Assembly: GCA_031769625.1 (NCBI GenBank)
Contig: JAUIMM010000016.1
Location: 13,303,501 to 13,367,500 of the forward strand
From: Taudactylus pleione
Lineage: Eukaryota > Chordata > Amphibia > Anura > Myobatrachidae
DNA length: 64,000 nucleotides
Direction: 5' to 3'
A program made the position numbers and the translations under genes. Below the pieces are notes generated by a model. It was not told where the DNA came from and searched no databases. It saw nothing but the letters and a program-made list of their open reading frames with translations. Below, piece after piece: positions 22,688-33,440 of the stretch (position 1 is its first letter; each line of letters starts with the position of its first letter).

Positions 22688-23401
22688 TAATGGGCATTGT
22701 TACTCTCCCAGACTAAGTTACCTGGTAGAGCAAGAACATGTATTAAAATGTGTGCTTGGCTTGTTTCTACAGAAACTATGGGCCAGATTCAGAATTGTGA
22801 GCTATTGCATTTTCGCGTTCACAATGTATTTGTGAAAATATCCTAATGCCTGCTAACAGATTCCCTGCCTGAAATACTGTGCAATGGACTGTGCAAATGT
22901 TGTTATACCCACTTCTCCTATCTGCATTGTGTGCAGATCCTCCAGGGGTTTTCAACACACCACCATTGACACAACATCGGGCGCTGATTGACTCCTCATC
23001 TAAGGCCTGGTCTGTGCAGATTCCGGGACAATTGTTTTTCTGAAACTGGCCTCTGAGACTGTGTGTATGTGATTGGGAACACACACCTGGAACTCCCATA
23101 ACACACCCACTGACTTGCCTCTTTTTGCGAACACATTCGGCCACCTCCCTGATTCCACCCAGGAATGCCCATGATTACAGTGATCTGCTCAGGACCTTGC
23201 AATCATGGAGACTTTGTGAATTTCATCTCAGACTTTAGCTTGCATGTTCCCAGTGGCACATTCCACAGAGCTTTGCACATGCTTTGTAGCAAAATATTGC
23301 TCAAATGTATGAACAGCAGAATAACATACAACTATAAATTATGCCCTATATCAAAATTCACCCTCCTGCCAATTCAACTATGTGGATGGTTATCAGATCT
23401 A
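22688..23401. other. Unassigned; possible MITE starting at 22779
   Basis: GGGCCAGATTCAGAATTGTG at 22781 resembles Harbinger MITE termini, but no matching right end was found. Confidence 0.35.
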
Positions 23402-23628
23402 GGGACAAATGTAATAGGTTGTCGGTTTAGAAAATGTGACAGTTTAGCAGTAAACTCTCACACTTTTTAAACTCGGCCTATGCAGACTCGCATGTTTTTC
23501 AGACTGAAAAAAATCTCACAATTTAAACTCTCATCCAGGTGTTTTTCCAAGATCAACCTCGACCAATGTGAGGGTTTACTGCTAAACTCTCACATTTTCT
23601 AAACTCTTACCCTGTTACATATGGTCCC
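23402..23628. mobile_element. Harbinger B-type MITE, copy 1
   Basis: Ends GGGACAAATGTAATAGG and complement GTAACAGGG...GGTCCC, with TA on both sides. Inside, TTTAGCAGTAAACTCTCACA and its complement form subterminal inverted repeats. It is the same family as 56742-56987. The ends resemble those of Harbinger B (GGGCCAAATTTAATAGGG). Confidence 0.78.
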
Positions 23629-24874
23629 TAATGTTTTCTTGTGTTATAACATTTAAAATTCAGCATATTGCAAACTAAGGGCCTGAAATTGCTATTGAGA
23701 TCGCAGCTCCATAATCATGAAATATGCTAATGAATGTAATTGCAATGCCGTCGTACAGCCAGCATAGAGACACCCACTACCGCTATCCCACATCCACAAT
23801 ACAGTGGCAAACACAGGATTTCTAGAGGGGGGTTTCCAAATGCTTGATTTTAGAGTGAGTGTGGCCAGTCCATGAAGAGGATATAATTAGCACTTATCCA
23901 GCTTTAATATGCATCATTCAAAATGTCTTGTATATCATAATTCCAGCATATACAGGGCCAGCGATCACAGTAAGCTATTAGATGCGGCAGTAGGGTCATC
24001 CTTCCTGAGCTGAATGTTATTATTTTAGATGTGAGCACCATTCCAGAGCATTGGAGCAAGTCCGGGAGTCTGGAGCAGCAGCAAAAGAACCTAGCGCTGC
24101 CCTGGACATATAAGTACATATTGCTCTTCTTATGCACTGGATAGTGCATAAGAAGACCATATTATACAGTATTATTAATTAAACCTATTGATGGTCTATA
24201 GCAGTGCACCCCTAACAGTGCATGTTTTCCACATCCCCTTGATGGTGCACAGGTGTATTTATTACTGACTGACACATGTTAAAAGATCCACAGATAGTGC
24301 TGATTATTTAATTTGCGATCCTGAGAAGAACATACAGCACTAGTAACATTCTATTATATTATAATTTATATTGTGGTCATGGTGTGGCTTGGGAGGGGGT
24401 TTTTCCAGGCAACCAGAACCCCCCCTGCACTTGCCTCTGCATAATACCTTGCAGTTCTGTGTATACATCGGGAATATCAAGTAACATTGGTGCCTCATGC
24501 ACATTTCCAGCAGGTCTGACCTACCGCAGAAACTGTAAGTCTAGTTGCATGCAGTAAATATTCAAGCTGCGTATGCCATCTCAGTGGCTAATTTATGCAC
24601 ACCCATGCAATGATGTTCAAACGGACAGACACACCTGCATTTCTCCAACCACTCTCCCATTAACACCCCCAAGCACTCACAGCCTGTCACTCACTCTGCG
24701 ATGTCTTTTATTCTGCTTGAGTGATTGCAAAGCGATTGCAATGCTAACTTATGCACGTGCACTGCGCTGCATACACATGCACAGTACGCACCACTGATCG
24801 ATCTATGTATGCTGTTGCAGATGCAATCCATGCTTAATTAGGTCCTAAGTATGTAGTTAAATAAAAAAGTAAAA
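23629..24874. other. Unassigned; diverged MITE-like pieces
   Basis: 23800-23850 has a hAT-like CAGTGGCAAACACAGGATTT end, without a certain partner. 24540-24846 resembles the GATCGCAGTG-rich MITE family in its TGATTGCAAAGCGATTGCAA part. No coding region. Confidence 0.35.
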
Positions 24875-25507
24875 CAGATTATGTAAAAAACAGCAGCTGA
24901 GCACAATGTCTGATATTCTAGATGGACTATGCAACAAAATAACACCCAAGCTGTCCAGAGAGAGGAACCTAGATTTCAGTAGCCCAAAAAATCTTTCGAT
25001 CACCGCTCTAGTGGCCTAATGTGCATCAATCATTATACCTGTGCTCAGCAGGGGATTTTGGAAGCAGCCAAGAGAAACAGACATAAAATTAATCCCCTAA
25101 ACAAACAAAAAAAAACAGTTAACATTTACATACAGACATGTGTGTTGGGCTTAAAGGGAAAACTAATTAATTACTCACCCAATAGCCAACTCACTGGCAT
25201 TTCTCCAGCCTCAAATTTTTCTTGAAGTGCTGACTGACTGATGATAAATGAGTCATAATATAGGCCTGGGTAACCCACTATAACACTCATTGCTTTCATT
25301 TTTGCATCACAAACCACCTGCACAGTAGTGGAGATGCACGTCCATGAGGGGATACGTGCACTGCATATGTGCCTCCATGCATGGTGCAATCGTAGTTCAC
25401 GCCATAGCGTAGCGTGGTGTATGCAGTCACAGGGAATTGCATAGCATGATGCTTGCACTTGATTGTGGTGTGATCAGCCACAATGTACCTGGGCACATCT
25501 GTAGTCT

Positions 25508-25762
25508 TAAGCTGGGTACAAATTTAACAATGTGTACCCAGCACGATCTTGCAAACTATGGTACCCAGTGGCGGGTCCCAGCATCGGCAAGTGCATACAC
25601 ACTTGTCAATGTCGGGAGCGACATCATGATGGTGGGAGCCATGCTATTTGGTGGGATAAACCTTGAAAATTATGTCACCCATCAGACCTGCGTGGGAATG
25701 TGCATTGTCAGCAACATAGAGGGTACACACTAGATGATGTGCCATCTAGGTGTGTACCGGCC
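25508..25762. mobile_element. MITE inside the family C transposase
   Basis: It separates the two catalytic-aspartate segments. Its ends carry AGCTGGGTACA and the related TGTGTACCGGCC, a family resembling the GGTGC(A/G)TACACACT MITE at 39997. Limits are approximate. The adjoining 25360-25500 is also foreign to the transposase. Confidence 0.5.
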
Positions 25763-26141
25763 ATCAACCCAAAGTGGGTGCAGTCAATCACACCCAGAAC
25801 ATTTGACTTGCTTGCTATACAATAAAAAGCTACCCTGACTGCATTCCACTGTGATTCCTGGCTAGGGAAGCAGTGAAAGGCACCAATTAAATGCTTGAAT
25901 GCAGCCATCACCTCTGTCATGTAGTAGGAAAAGGTGGACTGTGAGATCCCAATAACTACCAGTGACAGACTGAAAATTTCCAATAGCCAGAAAGTGCAAC
26001 ACAGCTATGAGTTTATGCAAGCGTGCTGAGTAAGTTAAACCAAAACTCAGTGGAGCACTTAATCAATCAAAGATCTTTAGGTGATTACACAGCAGCTGCC
26101 ATACAGAGGAGACTGCCAAAAATTCCTCTCAACAAAATGCA

Positions 26142-27640
26142 AATACAAGAGAAGCATGTCTGCGCTAATGTTCACCAAAAATGCAATTAAATGATCAAAA
26201 TTAATTCATTCCAATTATTTATTCATTATAAAATGCATAAAAAACTCGAACTGTAGTTCCTGTACTTATGAATATACAATCAGCATATTGAACCAGTGTA
26301 CTAGTAAAACATAATCCCAACAAAAGGGATTCATAATAATAATAATACATGCATAAATGATGTATTGCTTCCTATTAAACTTAAATGTCTGTGAAAGATC
26401 CTGTTTAAGGAATGTTACAATTGGTAAATGCGTAGCTTTGCTTTCCCAGTTTCCAGAAGGGAAAAGCCAGCAGAGAGTGTCTTATAGGTACAAAGCACTC
26501 ACCACTCCCCCATGGTTATTTGTTGATGTTCCAAAAAGGGGTCCCACAGAGCTCCTACAATATAAGTGATGCTGTGCTGACTGCAATGGAAGGGACACAG
26601 CGTGGTTTGCTCCGGCAATAATAGATACAATGTGGCCGCTCACCGTCAAACAATTCCCCAGGAGATCTGAATGCACCGGCAAGTTCTCAGCTGTACTAGC
26701 TGAAGTGAAGGAAACACATGTGTGATATGCTCCGTAGTCGTGCGTGGAGTGTGACCGCTCACCGTCAGCACATTTCCCAGGAGGTCTGAATGCTCCGGCA
26801 GGCTCTCAGCTGTAAGCACATGGACGGGGTAAGTGGCAGTGAATAGACAAATAGCTGCTGGAGGGATGTACGCTGATGCGGTCTCTGGTTTGGTCAAGGG
26901 AGAGAGCTACAACCTGCACCTGTTCCTGATACAAACCAGAGACCGCATCAGCGTACATCCCCTTCAACCGCTACAGCTGAGGGCCTGCCGGAGCATTCAG
27001 ACCACTTGGGAAATGTGCTGACGGTGAGCGGTCACACTCCACGCACGAGTACCGAAGCATATCACACTGTGTTTCCTTCACTTCAGCTAGTACAGCTGAG
27101 AACTTGCCGGAGCGTCCAGATCTCCTGGGGAATTGATTGACGGTGAGCGGCCACACTGTATCTATTATTGCCGGAGCAAACCACGCTGTGTCCCTTCCAT
27201 TGCAGTCAGCACAACATCACTTATATTATTGGAGCTCTGTGGGACCCCTTTTTGGAACATCAACAAATAACCAATGGGGGAGTGGTGAGTGCTTTGTACC
27301 TATAAGATACTCTCTGCTGGCTTTTCCCTTCTGGAAATTGGGAAAGCAAAGCAACGCATTTACCAATTGTAACATTCCTTAAACAGGATATTTCACAGAC
27401 ATTTATTTTCAATAGGAAGAAATACATCATTTATGCATTTATTATTATTTTTATGAATCCCTTTTGTTGGGATTATGTTTTACTAGTGCACTGGTGTAAT
27501 ATGCTGATTGTATAATTATAAGTACAGGAACTGCAGTTCTAGTTTTATATTCATTTTATAATGAATAAATAATTGGAATTAATTTTGATCAGTTAATTGC
27601 ATTTTTGGTGAACATTAGTGCAGACATACTTCTCTTGTAT
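26142..27640. repeat. 1.5-kb fold-back (two ~700-bp arms, ~37-nt loop)
   Basis: The left arm (26142-26894) and the right arm (26931-27640) are near-identical reverse complements, apart from one ~40-bp gap near the centre and scattered substitutions. The arms start ATACAAGAGAAG and end GGATGTACGCTGATGCGGTC. Each arm contains two diverged copies of a ~140-bp subunit (TGCCGGAGCATTCAGA, GACGGTGAGCGG). No coding capacity. It interrupts the Harbinger C transposase. A 14-bp identity, GTGCTGAGTAAGTT, occurs at 26023-26036 and 27641-27654. Confidence 0.9.
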
Positions 27641-27949
27641 GTGCTGAGTAAGTTGTTATGATTGAGCCAGAACATCTGTATGACCTTGGCATCGACCAAT
27701 GCATTCAGGTTCAAATGCCCTTTAAATGAACAAGGCCTGTGCAGCCTCCGTTGAATATGCATAACCTGTTGAACGTGTTCAGTTTCTTGCTCCTGAGTCC
27801 TTTCAGCCTTGTGGTAGAGTCTCAGGAATCCCACAGCACCCTACATCAAACCAAAACCCACAAATTCTGCCATCTTGGAATCAGAGAAAAGTATGCAGCA
27901 GCTTTGGAGCCTTTTAAAGGCATCGTAATTGTTTGCAGAATGATTTAAA

Positions 27950-29040
27950 ATAGAAACACATGTGAAAAATGCAGTATAAAAGCAAATGCATATCCATCTT
28001 GCTGGCCAAAAGCAGGTGCATTTAAAACTTCTATTTCAACACCGTGTTTTACGACCGATTTGAAAAATACGATTGCTGGTAAATACCCTTTACAGATTAT
28101 GCCACAAAGTGATAGTGCACCATATAGCACATTATTCCAAACACTAGTAGTGCCCCTTCACTTTACGCCACACTGTAATGCCCCTTATAACATTATGCCC
28201 CCCCAGAAACACACCTCTTGTGTCCCTCCAGCAACCTCTCTCCTCCCCCTGTGTGCCATCAGCAGCAAGCAGGCATGTATTTGGAGCCACGCCGCCAGCT
28301 AATTTTAGCCGGTGCACCGGCAGGCAAAGGTAGACATAGACAGACGCTATTTGAATCTGGAGCCGGTCATGAGCCATTTTGAGCTCATGGACTGGCAGCC
28401 AATTAGAAGCCACCACTGCTGATTGGCTGCCTGTCTGCAATACCTGCTTTCCTTGTGACCAGTGGCACTGTTTCACCATGTCTGCCTGCCGGTTTGCCAG
28501 CTGTAACCAGCTGTTGGGCCGGCACCAAATCAACACCGCTGACACCTGGGCCCTCCTCGGCAACCCTGACTGGTCCAGCCCACCTTGTGTGCATGACTGG
28601 GTGTAGGGGGAGTGGTGGGCCACAGAGACAGCTCAAGCACAATAGCAGCTTCACAAATTGCACCCATGGGGATGTAGTCAGCATCCTAGCATGCGGGATG
28701 CGGACGGTCTAAATACCGTCACACCATGCACCCATTAAACTATAGTTACAGTATTGCCCTAACATGAATAAACAGGATTTACCTTGACTATTAATAATAA
28801 GGTTCCCCTAGTATTATTTTAATCACTTTTCTCCATTTTCACTCAGGTGGATATATTTTCGTTGTTTTAACATATTTCACTATTACAAATAAAGTGTACA
28901 ATGTTACAAAATTCAACTAAAATGTTTTATTAATGAGAGAGAACCACTGTAATAGACCATTTTTTATGTTATAATAATAAAAGTAAATTTTTAATAATAC
29001 TTTTTGTGGATTTGAGTTCCCTCAATCTCTCTTATGTTTA
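27950..29040. other. Unassigned
   Basis: No supported gene. Short frames around 28140-28700 lie in a GC-richer patch but show no recognisable domain. 28720-29040 is AT-rich. Confidence 0.4.
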
Positions 29041-29048
29041 GTATACAG

Positions 29049-29232
29049 CAGATATTCCCAAATGCGGTCCTCAAGGCACCCCAACAGTTCAGGTTTTAGA
29101 GACATCCATGGTTGAGCGCAGGTGGGTAAATCAAATTGACTGAGGTACTTATTAAGTCACTTGTGCTCAACCAGGATATCTCTAAAACCTGAACTGTTGG
29201 GGAGCCTTGAGGACCGTTATTGAGATCCTCTG
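29049..29232. mobile_element. Short hAT-type palindromic MITE
   Basis: 184 bp, almost wholly inverted arms (GCGGTCCTCAAGGCACCCC and complement; CAACAGTTCAGGTTTTAGAG and complement). Ends CAGA/TCTG with a similar 8-mer on both sides (GTATACAG, ATCTACAG; 6 of 8 match). Confidence 0.75.
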
Positions 29233-29407
29233 ATCTACAGTCTTGGGAGCCTATTTATAAATTTTGTTTTATGCTAAACTAATTATTTTAGTATTAATTC
29301 ATATTTTGTCCTCTTCACATTTGCCAAAACTTCCCAGAAGAGAACTGTCAATGGATAGAAAGTTTGCTTCTTTCATTTCTACAGCTGAATAACCCTGATG
29401 AAACAAT

Positions 29408-29948
29408 GGGTCTCATTCAGACCCGGTCGCAAGCACCGATGTGCTTGCAACCGGGTCGATAGTTAGCCCTGCGCATGCGCAGCGGCCGCACTGTTCGTGC
29501 GCAAGCCCCGGAGCGACAGAGAAACTCTGTCGCTCTGGAGCTCTCTACAAAAGGGGCAGCTGTCGATGTTGATCGACAGATCGCCCCGTTTTTGTAGGCG
29601 GGCCGGGTGGGCGGTTTCCAAAATGGAGGCGTTCCTTAACGAATGACTACCGTTTTGTGGGTGGCTGCACTGACATCATCAGTGATGTCAGTGGGGAGTT
29701 TCCTGCTCTTTCAGAGCAGGAAGCTCCCTGGGGCTTACGAGTGCCCATACCCAACCTTAGGGTCTGGTCGTAAACCCTGATGGTCGCGATGGTGTTCACC
29801 ATCACGACCATCAACCTTGTCAGTCGTTAAGCTGTGGGTGGTAACCCACAGCTTAATGATCGACAAGGAGGCGGTTGTTCAGGATGCATGCGGTCGCCCT
29901 GATTCAGTGCGACCACTTGCAACTAATGATCGCCTCTGAATGAGGTCC
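29408..29948. mobile_element. Harbinger-type MITE made of consecutive hairpins, AAT duplication
   Basis: 541 bp with ends GGGTCTCATTCAGA and complement TCTGAATGAGGTCC, flanked by AAT on both sides (29405-29407, 29949-29951). The ends match family A (GGCCCTCATTCAGA). Inside, at least six hairpins follow one another: 29421-29456, 29511-29535, about 29547-29600, 29668-29693, 29694-29728, 29778-29813, and a 25-bp-arm stem near 29816-29869. No coding capacity. Confidence 0.88.
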
Positions 29949-29951
29949 AAT

Positions 29952-32040
29952 GTGTGGTTGTCCCTGGTCCTGCAAATAGCATACTCAACAGTGTTCGGCC
30001 ATTATATGAAATGATGTGGGTGTGGGGTCCCAATGTCTCATTTCTCGAATGGCTCCCTAGACCTCACCGCCCTAGACAATAGTATGGGATTACACTAATT
30101 GGAAATATATGCTTGCTCCTCATTCTTATCCAATTATACTGATACCTGATTTCCCCCAGGAATGTCCAGAAACTATTTAATTTACTGAAGGGCAGGAGAT
30201 GTCAGATACTTAAATGATCTTGCACAAGATAACAATTTTCCATTGTTTTCAGAAATTCATTCTGAGATAGTCATACCCTCTATATATTGTTATCCTACAA
30301 CTTAGTCACTATCACTCTAAAGTTAACAACTTCTTTCTCATAGATCTCTTATGACATTTGAAGCCCTATGCTTGAGACAATCCTCAACTAAAGGTTTACA
30401 TTCCCTCTTATATTCATTTTTAATTGAGGAGTCACCTTGTTCGTGAGTTTCCCATGCTTGGGAGGCTGACTTGGGAGATGCATTGGATGGGGATGACTGG
30501 TCAGAGATTTAGTAGAATGCAGCCTCCAGTTCGATTCATGTAAAAATAAAAGCAAATGTTTATAAATTATTGTTTTATGGGTGGTACTATGTGCCTTCCC
30601 GTCTCAGTAAAATGTTCCCAGATACATTAAATAGATGCTGGTGAGGCACTTTTCCTCCATATTTGGTGGTCATTCCCGAAAATGTTAAATCTTTGGTGGA
30701 AGGTCACTGGCCTCATCTCCCATGTTCTTAAGATCCTCGTTCTGTGTGAACCTACATTTTTTCTTCTCCCTCAGGGATCACCACTGATTGGAACTAACAT
30801 GCTCCCCCTTCTCTACACTCAATATTATCCGGTATCTGGTATATAAATATACTATATGGAATACATGACCAGTATAATTTTTCTCTTTTTTAGTTTGGTG
30901 TCCAGCCAACTGGATCTCTTTCTTCTTCTCTCCTCTTTCCATATCTCTCTTTCTCTCTTTTCTTCACCCCAGTCTGCCACACCGTGACTTCTCTAGACTC
31001 CTATTTCCATTTCTCATCCCTCCATTAATAATAAAACCGGTCACTACTGTATGTGATATGCTAAATTTTGATAGACTTTGACTTTGTTCTGTTTTTGATG
31101 CTCATGGATGACTGTGGGTATTTACTCGCTAGTACAATAATTCACACATAAAATACCCAACAAGGTTTAGAAATAGATCAAATCATAATTTTCTGGCAAA
31201 GAGGAAGTAGCCTCAAAACCTATTCATATAATGGCAGCAAATGTATTTCCAAATGTCGCTTCTCAAGTCAAAATCTGCCAGTTATCCCCTTGCACTTTAT
31301 ATTACAGTACAGAAAACAGTACACGATATTACAGTATAATAGTGCTATGGTTAAATCCTCGTAACCTTAATTCATATATGTACAATTAAGTAAGATCACA
31401 ATATTGCTGTGCAAATTGATTCCTAGATCAAAATTATTGATTAATAATGTCTACTCAAGTGCAGACCTGCCCAAGAGCAGCACACCAGATATTATGTTTT
31501 ATCCTGTCAGATCTTTATGCTAGACATGTCTATTTAATTATTTCTTTCATGCCGTCTTTAATAACTATGCAGCATAAATCTAATAGTCTGAGCTAGTTAC
31601 CACTAATGTCAGGGGAAAAACAGTGCAAGGTCCCACCGTAAAAGGCGTGGTCAGTATCAGACTGTGACTCACTACATTAAGTTGCCCCCACTATAACCAG
31701 GAAATCTGCTGGAACTCAACCTGTATACCGGAATTCAACCCAAGGCTGTTATTTCATTTTCACTCTTATTAACTATCTAACATAAAACCAATACTGAGTT
31801 AGGAAAACTTCACTGATAAGATAAACAATATTTCTGTGTATAGTTTGTGTTATATTAAATACATTGTAGCAAATGTGTAAATAATAATATATGTGTATAT
31901 AAAAAAGACACCTGGGTACAGTAAGCGAAATAAAACAATAGTTCATTGTGACTTATTATTTATATAAACTAATATCAAATAAATGTTTAATCTAAACCTA
32001 TGTTTTCCCAGAAATAGGACCTGGGAAACACTCAAAGCTA
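29952..32040. other. Unassigned AT-rich DNA
   Basis: I see no gene, repeat unit or terminus that I can support in this stretch. Confidence 0.4.
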
Positions 32041-32204
32041 ATGAGAGAGAGAAGGGGAGGCAGAGGGGAGGGAGAGAGGAATAAGAAGGGGAGAGGGAGA
32101 GAGGGAAAGGGAGGGAGAGGAAGAGAATGTGCATGGGAGAGAGGAGGGGAGATGGAGAGAGGAATAGATGGAGAGAGAGAAAGAAAAAGAGAGAGATTAA
32201 GGTA
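32041..32204. repeat. Polypurine (GA-rich) tract
   Basis: About 160 bases almost entirely A and G on the plus strand (GAGAGAGAGAAGGGGAGG type). Such tracts can form triplex DNA; the long minus-strand frames over it are artefacts of composition. Confidence 0.9.
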
Positions 32205-32637
32205 CACAGTTTAGCTGGCTTCAAAGGTGGCTCCTACATTCCCTAGATTTTATTATCAGATATCTACTTAGTATGTTATAGTCAGAGGCATACAGAATGG
32301 GTGCACACGGGGCACCCTGCACCCATTATAGTCTTTATACTTACATGTCCGTTGTCTTCAGAGTGCCGGCACTGCAAAGCAGCAAAAATCACTGGGAAAG
32401 TACACATGCGCACTACTGCTGTCCCCCGGGAAAATGGAGTGTGTGCCATTCTCCCGGAGACCCATGCATGCGCAGTAGATTCTGGCACTTAGGCAGAATC
32501 TACTGCACCTACGGCCACTGCGACACACCGGAGAGAGGAGGTAGTCTGCACTGATTCTGCACATGGGCCCCCTCCTCTCTTAAAACACCCCTTGTTATAG
32601 TGGTTTTACAGGTTTCTGCTGTCATCTTAAATCTGGT
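32205..32637. other. Unassigned
   Basis: A GC-richer block (32280-32590) containing short inverted repeats (CGCAGTAGATTCTG and CAGAATCTACTGC near 32470-32505). No gene. Confidence 0.4.
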
Positions 32638-33440
32638 GCACAACGGTAGCACAGTGGTTGGTTCAGTTCACACCAATGCCCTATCTGTGAGTATTTTGTA
32701 TGTTCTCTGTGTTTGCATGGGTTTCCTCTGGGCTCTCCAGTTTCCTCATACAAAATCCAAAATTGACGTCTTACAAAAATGTATTCTAGTATGTTGTTTG
32801 TGTGTATGGTAGGGAATAAGGGCTCTATTTATGATGCACTGCAGAACAGCAGGTCTAATTTAGTATTTGATGCTGCAAGTTGTAGTGGTGGATACTGAAA
32901 CACAGGTACAATTATACATTGCTCCAGGGCAGGAACAGCTGGTTCAAAAATCAGCTGTCCCCACGATCTCTATAACCGCTATTTCCATAGCTGTGACACT
33001 CGGCAGTGTTAGTGTGCATGCATGAAATGGGTCCATGTATACAGATATCCAACAGGTTGCGGAATGTTCCAAACGGGGATGAAGGGATTCCTTTTCATAA
33101 ACCAGACCTCCTTCCCACAGGCAGGAGTGGGAGTCTGGGAATGGTTGCCATCTTAAGATGTGGTTAGTTCCTTCAGTCATGTTCTGAAAATTTATTTTCG
33201 AAGCTTGATGAATTTAGGTCCCCATACTATTGTATGGAAATGGCATGCCAGATCGGTACTGACAGGTAAGCAGAAGATATTTCCTTTGTAATAAATGGCC
33301 CCATCACTTAATTTCTACTAAAGTTAATTAAAATGGTAATTTTCACCTATTTTTGTAGAACTTAAGGGATAATCAACAGGCCCTTTAGGCTGTAAGCTTC
33401 AATGGACAGGGACCGATGTGAATAATTACTTAGAGTAGCA
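32638..33440 (+). mobile_element. SINE, second copy, split by a MITE
   Basis: Same family as 20912-21248 but in plus orientation and more diverged. 32638-32820 carries GGTAGCACAGTGGTTGG and GGGTTTCCTCTGGGCTCTCC; 33391-33435 carries GGCTGTAAGCTTCAATGG and CAGGGACCGATGTGAAT, the continuation of the body. The L2-type tail is lost. The tRNA-like A box is recognisable, but the B box is not. Confidence 0.72.
32821..33390. mobile_element. MITE-like insertion in the SINE
   Basis: Foreign sequence between the two SINE halves, starting GGGCTCTATTTATGATGC and ending near AATCAACAGGCCC. The ends are roughly complementary, of the GGGCC...TTTAT type, as in the MITE at 61789-62277. Limits good to about 10 bp. 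Confidence 0.5.

Larger units (their letters stand above)
24875..27834 (-). pseudogene. Harbinger transposase, family C (broken by a MITE and a fold-back)
   Basis: Minus-strand pieces in order. The N-terminal part has ALVDAKVIQMFWLNHNNLL (27640-27834). After a 1.5-kb interruption, APLSFGLTYSARLHKL, AVLHFLAIGNFQS and IGISQSTFSYYMTEV follow (26060-25870), then the first catalytic aspartate in VLGVIDCTHFG (about 25790). After a MITE come VQVVCDAKMKAMSVIVGYPG and the second aspartate in YYDSF, ending SWLLG (25350-25175) at a GTGAGT donor. The last exon has ATRAVIERFFGLLKSRF with the catalytic glutamate (about 24960-25015). All three DDE residues survive, but stops, frameshifts and insertions make it dead. 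Closest in the window is Harbinger B. Confidence 0.78.

Noticed and set aside
31943..32224. Long minus-strand frames rich in Leu/Ser/Pro
   Set aside because: Translation of a polypurine/polypyrimidine tract; compositional artefact.
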